From positions 1 through 56,577 of the IMG/VR virus record IMGVR_UViG_3300027759_000111: a stretch of 56,577 nt of DNA; one strand, written 5' to 3'. Both the position numbers and the translations under genes were made by a program. Under the pieces are notes generated by a model that was given only the letters and a program-made list of their open reading frames with translations, did not search any database and had not been told where the DNA came from. The stretch is from a virus. This document shows, in pieces, positions 8,641 to 16,324 of the stretch (within the stretch, counting starts at the first letter, position 1; the number at the start of each line of letters is the position of its first letter).

Positions 8641-9453
8641 TTAACCTACTAAAAATGCTGGTGCTAATTCAAAACTATCTCTAATTTCTTTTTCTAATTT
8701 TTCAACGTCTGTAATTGCATCAGTATAAATTTTTTCACCATTTAATTTAACTCCGCCAATCATAGTTACTCCATCAAATTTACTTAGATTAGCTCCCCAT
8801 TGTTTTTTAAATAATGCCGTGACATATCTTTTTAACCATTGGTCATTAAATACGTCTGTGTATGTTGTTGGATCTAATTTACGATAACAGTCTATAATTA
8901 AAAATTCTCCAACTTCTAAATCGTGTACCCAATCCATATCAATATACAAACGATTATCGTGTTGTTGAAATCGTATAGGTTTTATACCTACTAATATTTG
9001 ATCTAAGAAATCTAAATGTCTTAACACCATATCATAATTAATAATAGATGTTGAAGCAAAATCATAAAGGTCATTTAAACGTAATTGGTATCTTACGTCA
9101 AACATATTCATACTAGCTTTATCTGAAAATGGAAATATATTAGTTACACCAATAACGGTTTCAGGCACTACTAAAAAATTGCTTCCTTCATACCAAGTAG
9201 ATGAAACTGAATTTTTAGTGGCCGTTTCTGTTGAACCTAAAGACGCTTGTAATCTGGCTTTATCTGTTTCTGTTACTTGATATTTTAGATATGTTCGTCT
9301 AATACCATCATAGTGATATTGAGCATAAAATTGTAAGGCTTCGTCCAGTCTATCTTCTAACTGGTCGTCATCAGCGTTAATCTCTATAACTGGTTTACCT
9401 AATGCTCTTAAAGCATATTGTTTAAGTGTTTCTCGTGTTGCTGGAGTTGCCAT
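8641..9453 (-). CDS. 13: Neck protein gp13
   Basis: A 270-residue head completion protein with the family start MATPATRETLKQYALRALG and acidic DDDQLEDRLDEALQFYAQYHYDG. Further markers are PETVIGVTNIFPF and WLKRYVTALFKKQWGANLSKF. It binds the portal and connects to gp14. A TATAAATA promoter ends 9 bases before the ATG, so the message would have a leader of only about four bases if the T4 spacing applies. This gene starts the core neck-to-head operon. Confidence 0.95.
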   Translation of the reverse strand: MATPATRETLKQYALRALGKPVIEINADDDQLEDRLDEALQFYAQYHYDGIRRTYLKYQVTETDKARLQASLGSTETATKNSVSSTWYEGSNFLVVPETVIGVTNIFPFSDKASMNMFDVRYQLRLNDLYDFASTSIINYDMVLRHLDFLDQILVGIKPIRFQQHDNRLYIDMDWVHDLEVGEFLIIDCYRKLDPTTYTDVFNDQWLKRYVTALFKKQWGANLSKFDGVTMIGGVKLNGEKIYTDAITDVEKLEKEIRDSFELAPAFLVG

Positions 9454-9462
9454 AATCTCTAC

Positions 9463-9470
9463 TATTTATA
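9463..9470 (-). promoter_or_regulatory. Late promoter TATAAATA for the neck-to-head operon
   Basis: An exact element on the minus strand in the 26-base gap between the beta-barrel gene and gp13. It probably drives genes 13 to 17. Confidence 0.65.
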
Positions 9471-9479
9471 ATAATAGGA

Positions 9480-10580
9480 TTAGAACTTATATCGTATTGT
9501 CGCTAATAATTGAGGGTTATAATCTTTATAGACACCTGTATATACTGATGTTTGTTCTTTATCGTGGTAATATAAACCAAACTCTAGGCCAGCTCTTTTA
9601 TCTGGTCGTTTATGTTTATCATCTTCTGTATGTATATTGTAAACAAGTCCGTAATAGTTGCCTGTAAATCCTAGGTCATCATTTTCTGTTCTATGAACTG
9701 TACCATAAATTTTTTCATTAAAACTATACAACACACCATAGTCATATCTGTTCTTATCAGCAAAACCAGTATCTTTATCGTCCCAAATTTCTGCACCCCA
9801 TATTAAAGGAATATCCCAACGATACAAAGTACCACCTAATGACCAGCCTTGTTGTGTTCGTTCATTAAAACTAGAAACACTTGTTGAACTTTTTGGATTT
9901 TTAATTTGCATATAAGATAAATCAGCATAACCAAATAGTCCTACTGTTGCACTTGTATATAAAGCATCTCTCTCGTTATCCCAACCTACAACTAAACCTA
10001 CTGGCAAATCTTGTCTTAATCTATATGAATCAAAATCAAATTGTTCGTCCCAATTAAAACCACCAATCGCAAGAACTGTTTTCTCTCTATGATCTATCCT
10101 TGAATTTGTTTGTGTAATAATTAATGGTACACCTATTTTTGGTGTTTTAGCAAATCCTAATCTTTGTGCGTCTGTTTCACCAAGATATAATCTGTAATAG
10201 TCATTACCAAATCCCATTTGTTTTTCTTGTATCGTATTATTTAAAGAAGTATCTAAAGAATAATGAGTATCATACAACATTGAAGCACCCGTCCAATTTA
10301 CGTATTGATTATTAAACTTGTGTGTAATGCCTATTTGTAATTCTGCTCTTGTATCTAAACCACTATCATAAGTACGGTCATCATAATAAGCTTCAACTTC
10401 ACCTGTAATAAAAAGGCCTTTAGGTATTGATAGTTTGTTTGATTCTAATTGTGATATTCTTTTTTCTAATTCAGATATTTTCTTTTCATCTGCTTTTACA
10501 ATTGAAGTTAAAAGTAAAGCAATTAAAAATATTATAATAACTGCAACATATTGTATTGTCAATTTCTTATCTAATTTCAT
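9480..10580 (-). CDS. Outer-membrane beta-barrel (porin-like) protein
   Basis: A 366-residue protein with a clear Sec signal peptide: a positively charged start (MKLDKKL), a hydrophobic core around residues 10-27 and a Val-Lys-Ala signal peptidase I site near residue 31. A short coiled coil (KKISELEKRISQLESN) follows, then alternating-residue beta strands rich in Tyr, Trp and Gly, and it ends in IRYKF. A C-terminal aromatic strand is the usual BAM recognition signal. This is the layout of Gram-negative porins, not of a virion protein. It follows the bilin reductase by one base and lies in the same late operon. A role in host envelope remodelling, uptake or exclusion of other phages is inference. 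Confidence 0.75.
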   Translation of the reverse strand: MKLDKKLTIQYVAVIIIFLIALLLTSIVKADEKKISELEKRISQLESNKLSIPKGLFITGEVEAYYDDRTYDSGLDTRAELQIGITHKFNNQYVNWTGASMLYDTHYSLDTSLNNTIQEKQMGFGNDYYRLYLGETDAQRLGFAKTPKIGVPLIITQTNSRIDHREKTVLAIGGFNWDEQFDFDSYRLRQDLPVGLVVGWDNERDALYTSATVGLFGYADLSYMQIKNPKSSTSVSSFNERTQQGWSLGGTLYRWDIPLIWGAEIWDDKDTGFADKNRYDYGVLYSFNEKIYGTVHRTENDDLGFTGNYYGLVYNIHTEDDKHKRPDKRAGLEFGLYYHDKEQTSVYTGVYKDYNPQLLATIRYKF

Positions 10581-10581
10581 A

Positions 10582-11265
10582 TTAAGTATTTATCTTTGGA
10601 AAAAGATGGTCTTTATTAAAGGTTATTACATCTTCTTCTTCTAAACCTAAAGATAACATTACCCTAGGTGTATGTGGGTTTTGTTGTTGATATTCACAGT
10701 AGTAATTCTGTGCTGTTATAACATCTTCTTGTTTTGAATCATTTTTAAAATCACTTATTTTATCCAAGTAATTATGTAAATTACTTTCGGCCATTGTTGT
10801 GACTTGGAACAATTCTTCTTCTGTTTGTATATTACCAGCCGCAATCATACCACCACTAAAGATGGCCTTTGCCCAATCTGGTAACTCTCTCTCTTTACTC
10901 GGTTTATACCATTTTGTTTCATTGATAAACCAATTCGTTAATGGATGTTCTTTTTTAAGTAATGGTGAAAAATCGTGGAATGCACCCGTTACTTTATTCT
11001 TACCTGCAATTACATCAAATCCATATATTGGGCCACCATTTGTAAGGCCAGGAAATAAACAAACGTGCATCATCCATAAACCTTTAGTATCTCTTGCATC
11101 AACCACGTCAACGTGTGCTCGTCTTATGTTGTCATTTTTCCAAGTACGATTGACCCAACCTTCTTTATTAAATCGTGTCATACCTTCTTCAAAGTATTCT
11201 GTACAATTTAAATCTAATATGTCTATGATATTATTTTTGCACTGTATAAGATTTTCCCAAATCAT
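10582..11265 (-). CDS. pcyX: Ferredoxin-dependent bilin reductase, PcyX/PcyA-like
   Basis: A 227-residue member of the ferredoxin-dependent bilin reductase family, which reduces biliverdin IXalpha made by heme oxygenase. Family features are WMMHVCLFPG (His67), GGPIYGFDVIAG (Asp84) and GAFHDFSPL (Asp98), corresponding to the conserved catalytic His/Asp region. PcyX, known from uncultured ocean phages, makes phycoerythrobilin in a four-electron reduction and is related to PcyA. The gene overlaps heme oxygenase by 35 bases. Its precise product (phycoerythrobilin or another bilin) cannot be set from sequence alone, so the symbol is a best guess. Confidence 0.82.
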   Translation of the reverse strand: MIWENLIQCKNNIIDILDLNCTEYFEEGMTRFNKEGWVNRTWKNDNIRRAHVDVVDARDTKGLWMMHVCLFPGLTNGGPIYGFDVIAGKNKVTGAFHDFSPLLKKEHPLTNWFINETKWYKPSKERELPDWAKAIFSGGMIAAGNIQTEEELFQVTTMAESNLHNYLDKISDFKNDSKQEDVITAQNYYCEYQQQNPHTPRVMLSLGLEEEDVITFNKDHLFPKINT

Positions 11266-11809
11266 TCATTTCCTTAAATAGTTCTGTAGCATATTCAAAA
11301 CATAATTTAGCTTCAGCGACCACGTTTATTTGATACGTGTTCATATAGTTATTTATTAACTCTCTTACAACTCTTTTTGTTTCTTCTGGTTTTAAAAATA
11401 CAAGATATGTATTAGGGCCAGGTGTTTTTCTTTTTATCATTTGTCCACCATACAAATCTCCCATATGTCTTACGTAGATATGAGCATATAACTTTTCAGC
11501 ATCGCTTTTAATTGTATCTAAATGATAAACGTATCTTAATGTACTGTCCGTTATATGTGGTTTATTCGGTTGATTCCACAGTGAACGAAAGTCGTGGTCT
11601 ATTTTTTGTGCTCTGTCAAGGCCAGGTGTTTGTCTAAACAGGCCGTTTTCAAAGGCATATTTTTCTAGTGTTGAATAACACTGTAATAGATTAAACAAAT
11701 ATGTGGCGTAGAGGTCTGGATTGATCTGACCAGACATAAGAGTTTGTACAAAAGGTTCCGATTCAGCTCTTTTATGTTCTTCTAAAGTCAATTGTCTTAT
11801 ATCACTCAT
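11231..11809 (-). CDS. ho1: Heme oxygenase
   Basis: A 192-residue heme oxygenase that opens heme to biliverdin, CO and iron. The proximal heme ligand is His12 in LTLEEHKRAE, and the distal helix signature is HMGDLYGGQMI. The frame is open 28 codons further upstream, but I chose the ATG at 11809 because a TATAAATA promoter ends 5 bases before it and the longer form would read through that promoter and into the divergent gene. It forms a two-step pathway with the adjacent bilin reductase. Confidence 0.92.
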   Translation of the reverse strand: MSDIRQLTLEEHKRAESEPFVQTLMSGQINPDLYATYLFNLLQCYSTLEKYAFENGLFRQTPGLDRAQKIDHDFRSLWNQPNKPHITDSTLRYVYHLDTIKSDAEKLYAHIYVRHMGDLYGGQMIKRKTPGPNTYLVFLKPEETKRVVRELINNYMNTYQINVVAEAKLCFEYATELFKEMNDLGKSYTVQK

Positions 11810-11814
11810 ATATC

Positions 11815-11822
11815 TATTTATA
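11815..11822 (-). promoter_or_regulatory. Late promoter TATAAATA (heme oxygenase side of divergent pair)
   Basis: An exact element on the minus strand ending 5 bases before the heme oxygenase ATG. With T4 spacing (element at about -13 to -6) transcription would start on the A of the start codon, giving a leaderless message. Confidence 0.65.
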
Positions 11823-11825
11823 CGA

Positions 11826-11833
11826 TATAAATA
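11826..11833 (+). promoter_or_regulatory. Late promoter TATAAATA (plus-strand side of divergent pair)
   Basis: An exact element on the plus strand, three bases from the opposing element and ending 5 bases before the ATG at 11839. It again predicts a leaderless message. The two back-to-back elements form a bidirectional late promoter. Confidence 0.65.
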
Positions 11834-11838
11834 TATTA

Positions 11839-12465
11839 ATGAATAATCAAATTTTGCAATTATGGCCCACACCTGTTTATTTGGCTCAAACAAATTTAAT
11901 AACCAACGAAATTATAGAAAACGTAAAAAATCAAAGTTACATTAGAACAAGTAATAATTTAAATGATATAACTATTGACAAAAAAATATTATTAAAAACC
12001 GAGTTTAAAAATTTAAAAGAAAATATTGATGAGCATTTTTATAATTATGTTTATAATGTATTAAATATTAATACTAATAACAAATTTATTATGACCAATA
12101 GTTGGATTTTAAAAAATTCTTCTAACGAAACAACTCACGCACATACACATCAAAATTGTATATTTTCAGGAGTAATATATGTAGTTGCTGAAGAAAATCA
12201 AGGTGTATTAAAAATTCATAAAGACTACGATCAAATATTTGATAATTCTATAAAACCTGATTTTTCACAAAGAAACATTTATAATAGTGATGAGTGGAAT
12301 ATAACACCTCAAAAATCATTACTAATAATATTTCCCTCAAAATTGAAACATAGTATTACTGAAAATAAATCAAATAAAACTAGATTTAGTATTTCTTTTA
12401 ATTATTTTTTAACTGGTACTGTAGGCGATAGTCCTGTAATTAGATTAAATTTAAATTGTTCTTAA
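11839..12465 (+). CDS. 2OG-Fe(II) oxygenase, TIGR02466-like
   Basis: A 208-residue protein starting with the family-type N-terminus (LQLWPTPVY). The iron-binding region reads HAHTHQNCIFSGVIYVV, with His102 and His104 as the likely first pair. Distal His171 lies in SKLKHSITEN and Arg182 would hold 2-oxoglutarate. Such proteins are common in marine T4-like phages; their substrates are mostly unknown. It lies on the strand opposite to nearly all neighbours and ends convergently, its stop overlapping the stop of the next minus-strand gene by 4 bases. Confidence 0.8.
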   Translation: MNNQILQLWPTPVYLAQTNLITNEIIENVKNQSYIRTSNNLNDITIDKKILLKTEFKNLKENIDEHFYNYVYNVLNINTNNKFIMTNSWILKNSSNETTHAHTHQNCIFSGVIYVVAEENQGVLKIHKDYDQIFDNSIKPDFSQRNIYNSDEWNITPQKSLLIIFPSKLKHSITENKSNKTRFSISFNYFLTGTVGDSPVIRLNLNCS

Positions 12466-13061
12466 AAATAATTTAACCATCCTGTGATAATAAACTTTTC
12501 TTCTGTGTTAGAAACTATGCCTCTATGAGTATGTGTCCAATCTGCAGGCCATATTAATGTTAATCCTTTTTTACATTTTGTTACTATATTTTGAATAGGA
12601 AATTCTGTGCCTCCTTGATCGGATATATTATTTAAATAAGTCATAAAAACCAGAACTCTATTACTATTAGGTCCTTGTCTTTCAGCGTGAAAAAATTTAA
12701 AACCGCCACCAGGTTTATAATATTGAATATTTACAGGTTCAACTAAACCAAAATGAGCACCATCATTTATATATGTAAATGTTTTTTTATATTCTTCTAA
12801 ACATAACATCAAATGATTCCAATAATTATTAAATAACAATTCAGTTTTAAATAACTTAGGATTTATACATATATCAATAGAATCTTTTTGACGAATATCT
12901 ATTTTAGGACCACCAATTGTACTTCCTATAACACCCCTTTCTTGTAATTTTTTATTTTTTTTAAAATAATTTGTAAGGTCATCACATAATGTGGTATCTG
13001 TCATACAATAACCTTGTATAAAATTTACAGGTTCAAAATTAATATTTTCTTTTTCAATCAT
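12462..13061 (-). CDS. Prolyl 4-hydroxylase-like 2OG-Fe(II) oxygenase
   Basis: A 199-residue protein with the P4H-type core: IQYYKPGGGFKFFHAERQ, YLNNISDQGGTEFP, WTHTHRGIVSNTEEKFIITGW. His125 and Glu127 take the place of the usual His-x-Asp. The distal histidine is His177 or His179, and Lys189 sits where prolyl hydroxylases bind 2-oxoglutarate. The Asp-to-Glu change is unusual and could lower or alter activity. It precedes 2OG-rich cargo and lies one base from the halogenase-like gene, so they probably share a transcript. Confidence 0.8.
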   Translation of the reverse strand: MIEKENINFEPVNFIQGYCMTDTTLCDDLTNYFKKNKKLQERGVIGSTIGGPKIDIRQKDSIDICINPKLFKTELLFNNYWNHLMLCLEEYKKTFTYINDGAHFGLVEPVNIQYYKPGGGFKFFHAERQGPNSNRVLVFMTYLNNISDQGGTEFPIQNIVTKCKKGLTLIWPADWTHTHRGIVSNTEEKFIITGWLNYF

Positions 13062-13062
13062 A

Positions 13063-14553
13063 TTATAAATTGATTAAATAATTGTTTAAGTTGGTAGCTG
13101 TCAAATAATTTTTTAATTGCATATTTTTTTTAAAATCATAGTTTTGTTTGAATCTTATCTCATCTAATTCTTCAAAATCAAATTGATTATGTATTAATAT
13201 TCTCTCTATAATTTTCTTATCAAAATATCCTAATCCTGCTAAGGTATAATTCCATAATGATTGATCTGCACAACCAGAATATATTTCAAAATCTGAATAT
13301 CTTGTTAACCTAGATTTTGCTAAATCAATTATGTTTAGTAATCTTTCAGATTTGTAACTATAATAATTTACATAATTCCAAAATGCACTATCTTTTCTAT
13401 TTCCTAAGTAAGTCATTTGTACAAAATCTTTTAAATCATTATTTAATTTAAAAATTTCTTTATTGTATTTTTCTATAGAAACCGGTATAAAAGTTTCTTT
13501 TACAGTAGGCATCAAACAGTTTGTAATTAATTTCTTTAAACTTGTAAGAAGTGTGTGTAAACTAGTAGCTTGTAACGGTTCCAAAAAAGATGAAGATAAC
13601 CCTAAAGAAATACAATTTGATACCCAAGTATCTTCATAAGCTCCCGAAGAAAAATTTATTTTTTTAATTACTTCAATATTAGGATCATTATAATATTCTT
13701 TTAGTTCCTCTAAAGCACCATTTTCGTTTGTAAAAACATTATTATAAACATAACCTCTTCCAATTTTATGCCTTGTAGGAATTTCAAAAACCCAACCATT
13801 TTTTAAAGCTGTTGAAATTGTACAAGAAAATCTATCATCCGAATTTTCTTTTGTTTTAAAAATTATAGCTTCATTAACAGGAAGACTTTCTTCAAAAGAC
13901 ACCCAATTAGAATTTAATTTTGATATTAACAACTTTTGAAAACCTGTGCAATCTATAAAAACGTCAGCTGTTACGATTTCGTTATTAGATAAAATTAATT
14001 TTTCAATTTTATTATTTTTAACTTCAATATTTTCAACAACCTCATCAAAAATTTTTATTTTAGTTTTTGATTTAAAATATTCTACAAATTTATAAGCATC
14101 AATATGATAAGATTTATAATAATCCCATTTTAATGTATTATTTTCAATGTAATATGGAACAACATTATTTTCAAAATAGTGGCCACTAATACCACTTTTA
14201 CTTAAATTTAAATCATTTAATAAATGATAAAATAAGCTTGCATCTAAATTTTTATTAGCTGTTGTTGAACCTTCTAAAGGACTGAAAAAAGAGGAATTGT
14301 CTCCTGACCAATTTTTAAATAATATTCCTATTTTAGGTAATGCCCAAGTTTTAACTAAAAAATCCATTTCATCTAATTCTAAACTAGGATCTAAAAACAA
14401 ATCACTTAATGTTCCTGTAACTCCTTCACCAACGCCTACAATAGGAAGTTTGCTAGAATCGATTATTGAAATATCTTGATACGGTTGTTTTTTGCTTAAC
14501 AAAAAAGCAGTTAACCAACCTGAAGTTCCACCACCAACAATAACTATTTTCAT
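13063..14553 (-). CDS. Flavin-dependent tryptophan-halogenase-like protein
   Basis: A 496-residue FAD protein of the tryptophan halogenase family. The Rossmann motif is VIVGGGTSGWLTAFLL at residues 4-19, followed by GVGEGVTG at 40-47. Lys74 in ALPKIGILFKNW matches the position of the catalytic lysine of PrnA. The family W-x-W-x-I-P motif is present as WVFEIP (residues 254-259), with the second Trp replaced by Phe. DCTGF and FLEPLQATSLH follow. It could halogenate an indole or a peptide residue using FADH2 supplied by a host reductase. Relatives occur in marine T4-like phages, but the substrate is unknown. Confidence 0.85.
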   Translation of the reverse strand: MKIVIVGGGTSGWLTAFLLSKKQPYQDISIIDSSKLPIVGVGEGVTGTLSDLFLDPSLELDEMDFLVKTWALPKIGILFKNWSGDNSSFFSPLEGSTTANKNLDASLFYHLLNDLNLSKSGISGHYFENNVVPYYIENNTLKWDYYKSYHIDAYKFVEYFKSKTKIKIFDEVVENIEVKNNKIEKLILSNNEIVTADVFIDCTGFQKLLISKLNSNWVSFEESLPVNEAIIFKTKENSDDRFSCTISTALKNGWVFEIPTRHKIGRGYVYNNVFTNENGALEELKEYYNDPNIEVIKKINFSSGAYEDTWVSNCISLGLSSSFLEPLQATSLHTLLTSLKKLITNCLMPTVKETFIPVSIEKYNKEIFKLNNDLKDFVQMTYLGNRKDSAFWNYVNYYSYKSERLLNIIDLAKSRLTRYSDFEIYSGCADQSLWNYTLAGLGYFDKKIIERILIHNQFDFEELDEIRFKQNYDFKKNMQLKNYLTATNLNNYLINL

Positions 14554-15095
14554 TTTTTCCTTATAAAAGTTTTAAAACAAACCATATCATCTCCATAATT
14601 TAAAAAAGTTCCGTGCCAAAGTGTACCAGGAAAAACTAACACATCATTTTCTAAAGTTTCAATTTCTTGTTTTTTATTATTTATTATAAAATAATAGTTT
14701 GGATTGTTTCTATTTTTTTTAATAAAATGTATAACAGTATATGGTAACTCAATATTTTTTTTTTCTTGTATATGTTTTTTCAAACTAACATCCATACCTT
14801 CTAAATTTTGATTATTAACCAAACAAACATTTTCTGTGTTTTTAAGGGTAACATCAATATAACCTTGAGTAAAAACAAAATCAAAATCATAATCTAATTT
14901 TATTTTAAAATTTTTAATTGCTTTACTATATAAATTTGTAAAAAATGTTTTTTTTAAATTTTCTTTTTCAGTATCAGTAAAAAAAGTGCAATTAATTAAA
15001 TTATTTTCATAGTAAGATTTTAAAACAATATCACTAATTTCTTTAGAAAAAAAATTAAATTTAAAAATTTTTATATTATCTATAGTTATAATCAT
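14550..15095 (-). CDS. Degenerate 2OG-oxygenase-like protein
   Basis: A 181-residue protein whose C-terminal segment (ENDVLVFPGTLWHGTFLNYGDD) looks like the distal half of a double-stranded beta-helix 2OG oxygenase, with His160 as the distal iron ligand. I cannot find a clear first His-x-Asp or His-x-His pair, and the 2OG-binding Arg is not obvious. It overlaps the halogenase-like start by 4 bases and lies one base after another 2OG gene, so it belongs to the same operon. It may be an inactive or divergent copy. Confidence 0.5.
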   Translation of the reverse strand: MIITIDNIKIFKFNFFSKEISDIVLKSYYENNLINCTFFTDTEKENLKKTFFTNLYSKAIKNFKIKLDYDFDFVFTQGYIDVTLKNTENVCLVNNQNLEGMDVSLKKHIQEKKNIELPYTVIHFIKKNRNNPNYYFIINNKKQEIETLENDVLVFPGTLWHGTFLNYGDDMVCFKTFIRKK

Positions 15096-15096
15096 T

Positions 15097-15675
15097 TTAA
15101 TTGAAATTGAAAGCTGCTGTTATTCTAGGTGTTTCATTATTACATTTTTGAACCATATGTTTTATATTTGATCTAAAAATTACCAAAGTTTTAGGTTTAA
15201 AATTGTAACTGCAATTTAAAGAATTTGTTTCGTTATAGTTTTTTACATCCTTTAAAGGCAACATATCAGGTTCATAAGGATTTTCAAAATATAATTTTCC
15301 TGATTTTTCTGGATTGGTTACAAAATAAACAGCGCTAAAAATAGAATTACTATGTGTGTGCCATTCTTGATAGTCGCCCTTATTATATACATTTATCCAT
15401 CCATCATTACAACTATAATCACCTTCAGACTTTAATTCTTTAGCAAATAAATTAACATTTTCATTTACTTTTTCAATTAAAAAATTAAAATTTTTATCGT
15501 TTTTTAAATTATAAGAACCTAAAGTATTATATACATCTGATATCCAATTTTTACCACCTTTTTCATTACTATCTTTAACACTCAAAAATAAGTTTTTAAT
15601 TTTTTCATTTTCTTCATCCGAAAAAACATCTTCTTTAATATATAAAACAGTGGGAAACCAATAATGTAAAATCAT
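15097..15675 (-). CDS. 2OG-Fe(II) oxygenase, TIGR02466-like
   Basis: A 192-residue protein. It starts MILHYWFPTVLY and carries EWHTHSNSIFSAVYFV with His106 and His108, then SNIKHMVQ with distal His173 and Arg184 (ETPRITAAFNF). The build is the same as the plus-strand gene at 11839 and the gene at 28410, so these are probably paralogues or separate imports of one family. A TATAAATA element ends 5 bases before the ATG, predicting a leaderless message. It heads a minus-strand operon running through the halogenase-like gene. Confidence 0.82.
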   Translation of the reverse strand: MILHYWFPTVLYIKEDVFSDEENEKIKNLFLSVKDSNEKGGKNWISDVYNTLGSYNLKNDKNFNFLIEKVNENVNLFAKELKSEGDYSCNDGWINVYNKGDYQEWHTHSNSIFSAVYFVTNPEKSGKLYFENPYEPDMLPLKDVKNYNETNSLNCSYNFKPKTLVIFRSNIKHMVQKCNNETPRITAAFNFN

Positions 15676-15680
15676 AAGAC

Positions 15681-15688
15681 TATTTATA
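15681..15688 (-). promoter_or_regulatory. Late promoter TATAAATA for the halogenase operon
   Basis: An exact minus-strand element with 5 bases between it and the ATG. It probably drives the four genes down to 12462. Confidence 0.6.
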
Positions 15689-15739
15689 AGCTTTTTAGGA
15701 CGTATATATATACCATAGATTATATTAAAAAAAGGAATT

Positions 15740-16324
15740 ATGGAATATCATTGGTGGTTAAGTGAAACTATTTTAGAACCTTATGTAATAGGTGAAAAAG
15801 TGTTTAATGATGAAGAAATACAAAAAATAATTAAAATAGGAAAAAATGAAAAATTTAGTACTTTTGAAGAACCTTTAATAAACGGTAAAGAAAAAGACAT
15901 ATCAACCAGAAATTGTTTTTTATCTTTTTTAAGATCAGACATAGATGACAATAAATGGATTTTTAGAAGAATAACGGATTATATAGTTAATATCAATGAA
16001 CAATTTTATAATTATAATATAGAATATATTGAAAATTTACAATTTACAGAATATAAAAGTCCAGGACATTTTTACGGAAAACACGTAGACTTACAATATA
16101 AAAGTTCTAAAACTAGAAAAATAAGTTTCTCAATTCAACTTTCAGACGATAACGAATATGAAGGAGGAGATTTAATTTTGAATACAGGTAAAGAAATAAA
16201 AGCGAAAAGAAATAAAGGTTTTATTAATATTTTTCCTAGTTATGTATTACACGAAGTAACGCCAGTAACTAAAGGTATGAGATATAGCTTAGTAGGTTGG
16301 ATTTTAGGCCCTAGTTTTAAATAA
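15740..16324 (+). CDS. 2OG-Fe(II) oxygenase, P4H-type
   Basis: A 194-residue plus-strand oxygenase. The iron centre is His115 and Asp117 (HFYGKHVDLQY) with distal His171 (YVLHEVTPVTKGMRYSLVGW); Arg181 binds 2-oxoglutarate. The DDNEYEGGDLIL strand is typical of PiuC/P4H-type enzymes. It is preceded by AAAAAAAGGAATT as ribosome binding site but no TATAAATA, so it may use a different promoter in the AT-rich 51-base gap that also holds the divergent late promoter. Its stop codon abuts the stop of the converging fibre gene. Confidence 0.85.
   Translation: MEYHWWLSETILEPYVIGEKVFNDEEIQKIIKIGKNEKFSTFEEPLINGKEKDISTRNCFLSFLRSDIDDNKWIFRRITDYIVNINEQFYNYNIEYIENLQFTEYKSPGHFYGKHVDLQYKSSKTRKISFSIQLSDDNEYEGGDLILNTGKEIKAKRNKGFINIFPSYVLHEVTPVTKGMRYSLVGWILGPSFK

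Noticed and set aside
11810-11893. Extending heme oxygenase upstream to 11893
   Set aside because: The extension would cover both divergent promoters and the start of the plus-strand oxygenase, and heme oxygenases begin near the ATG at 11809.
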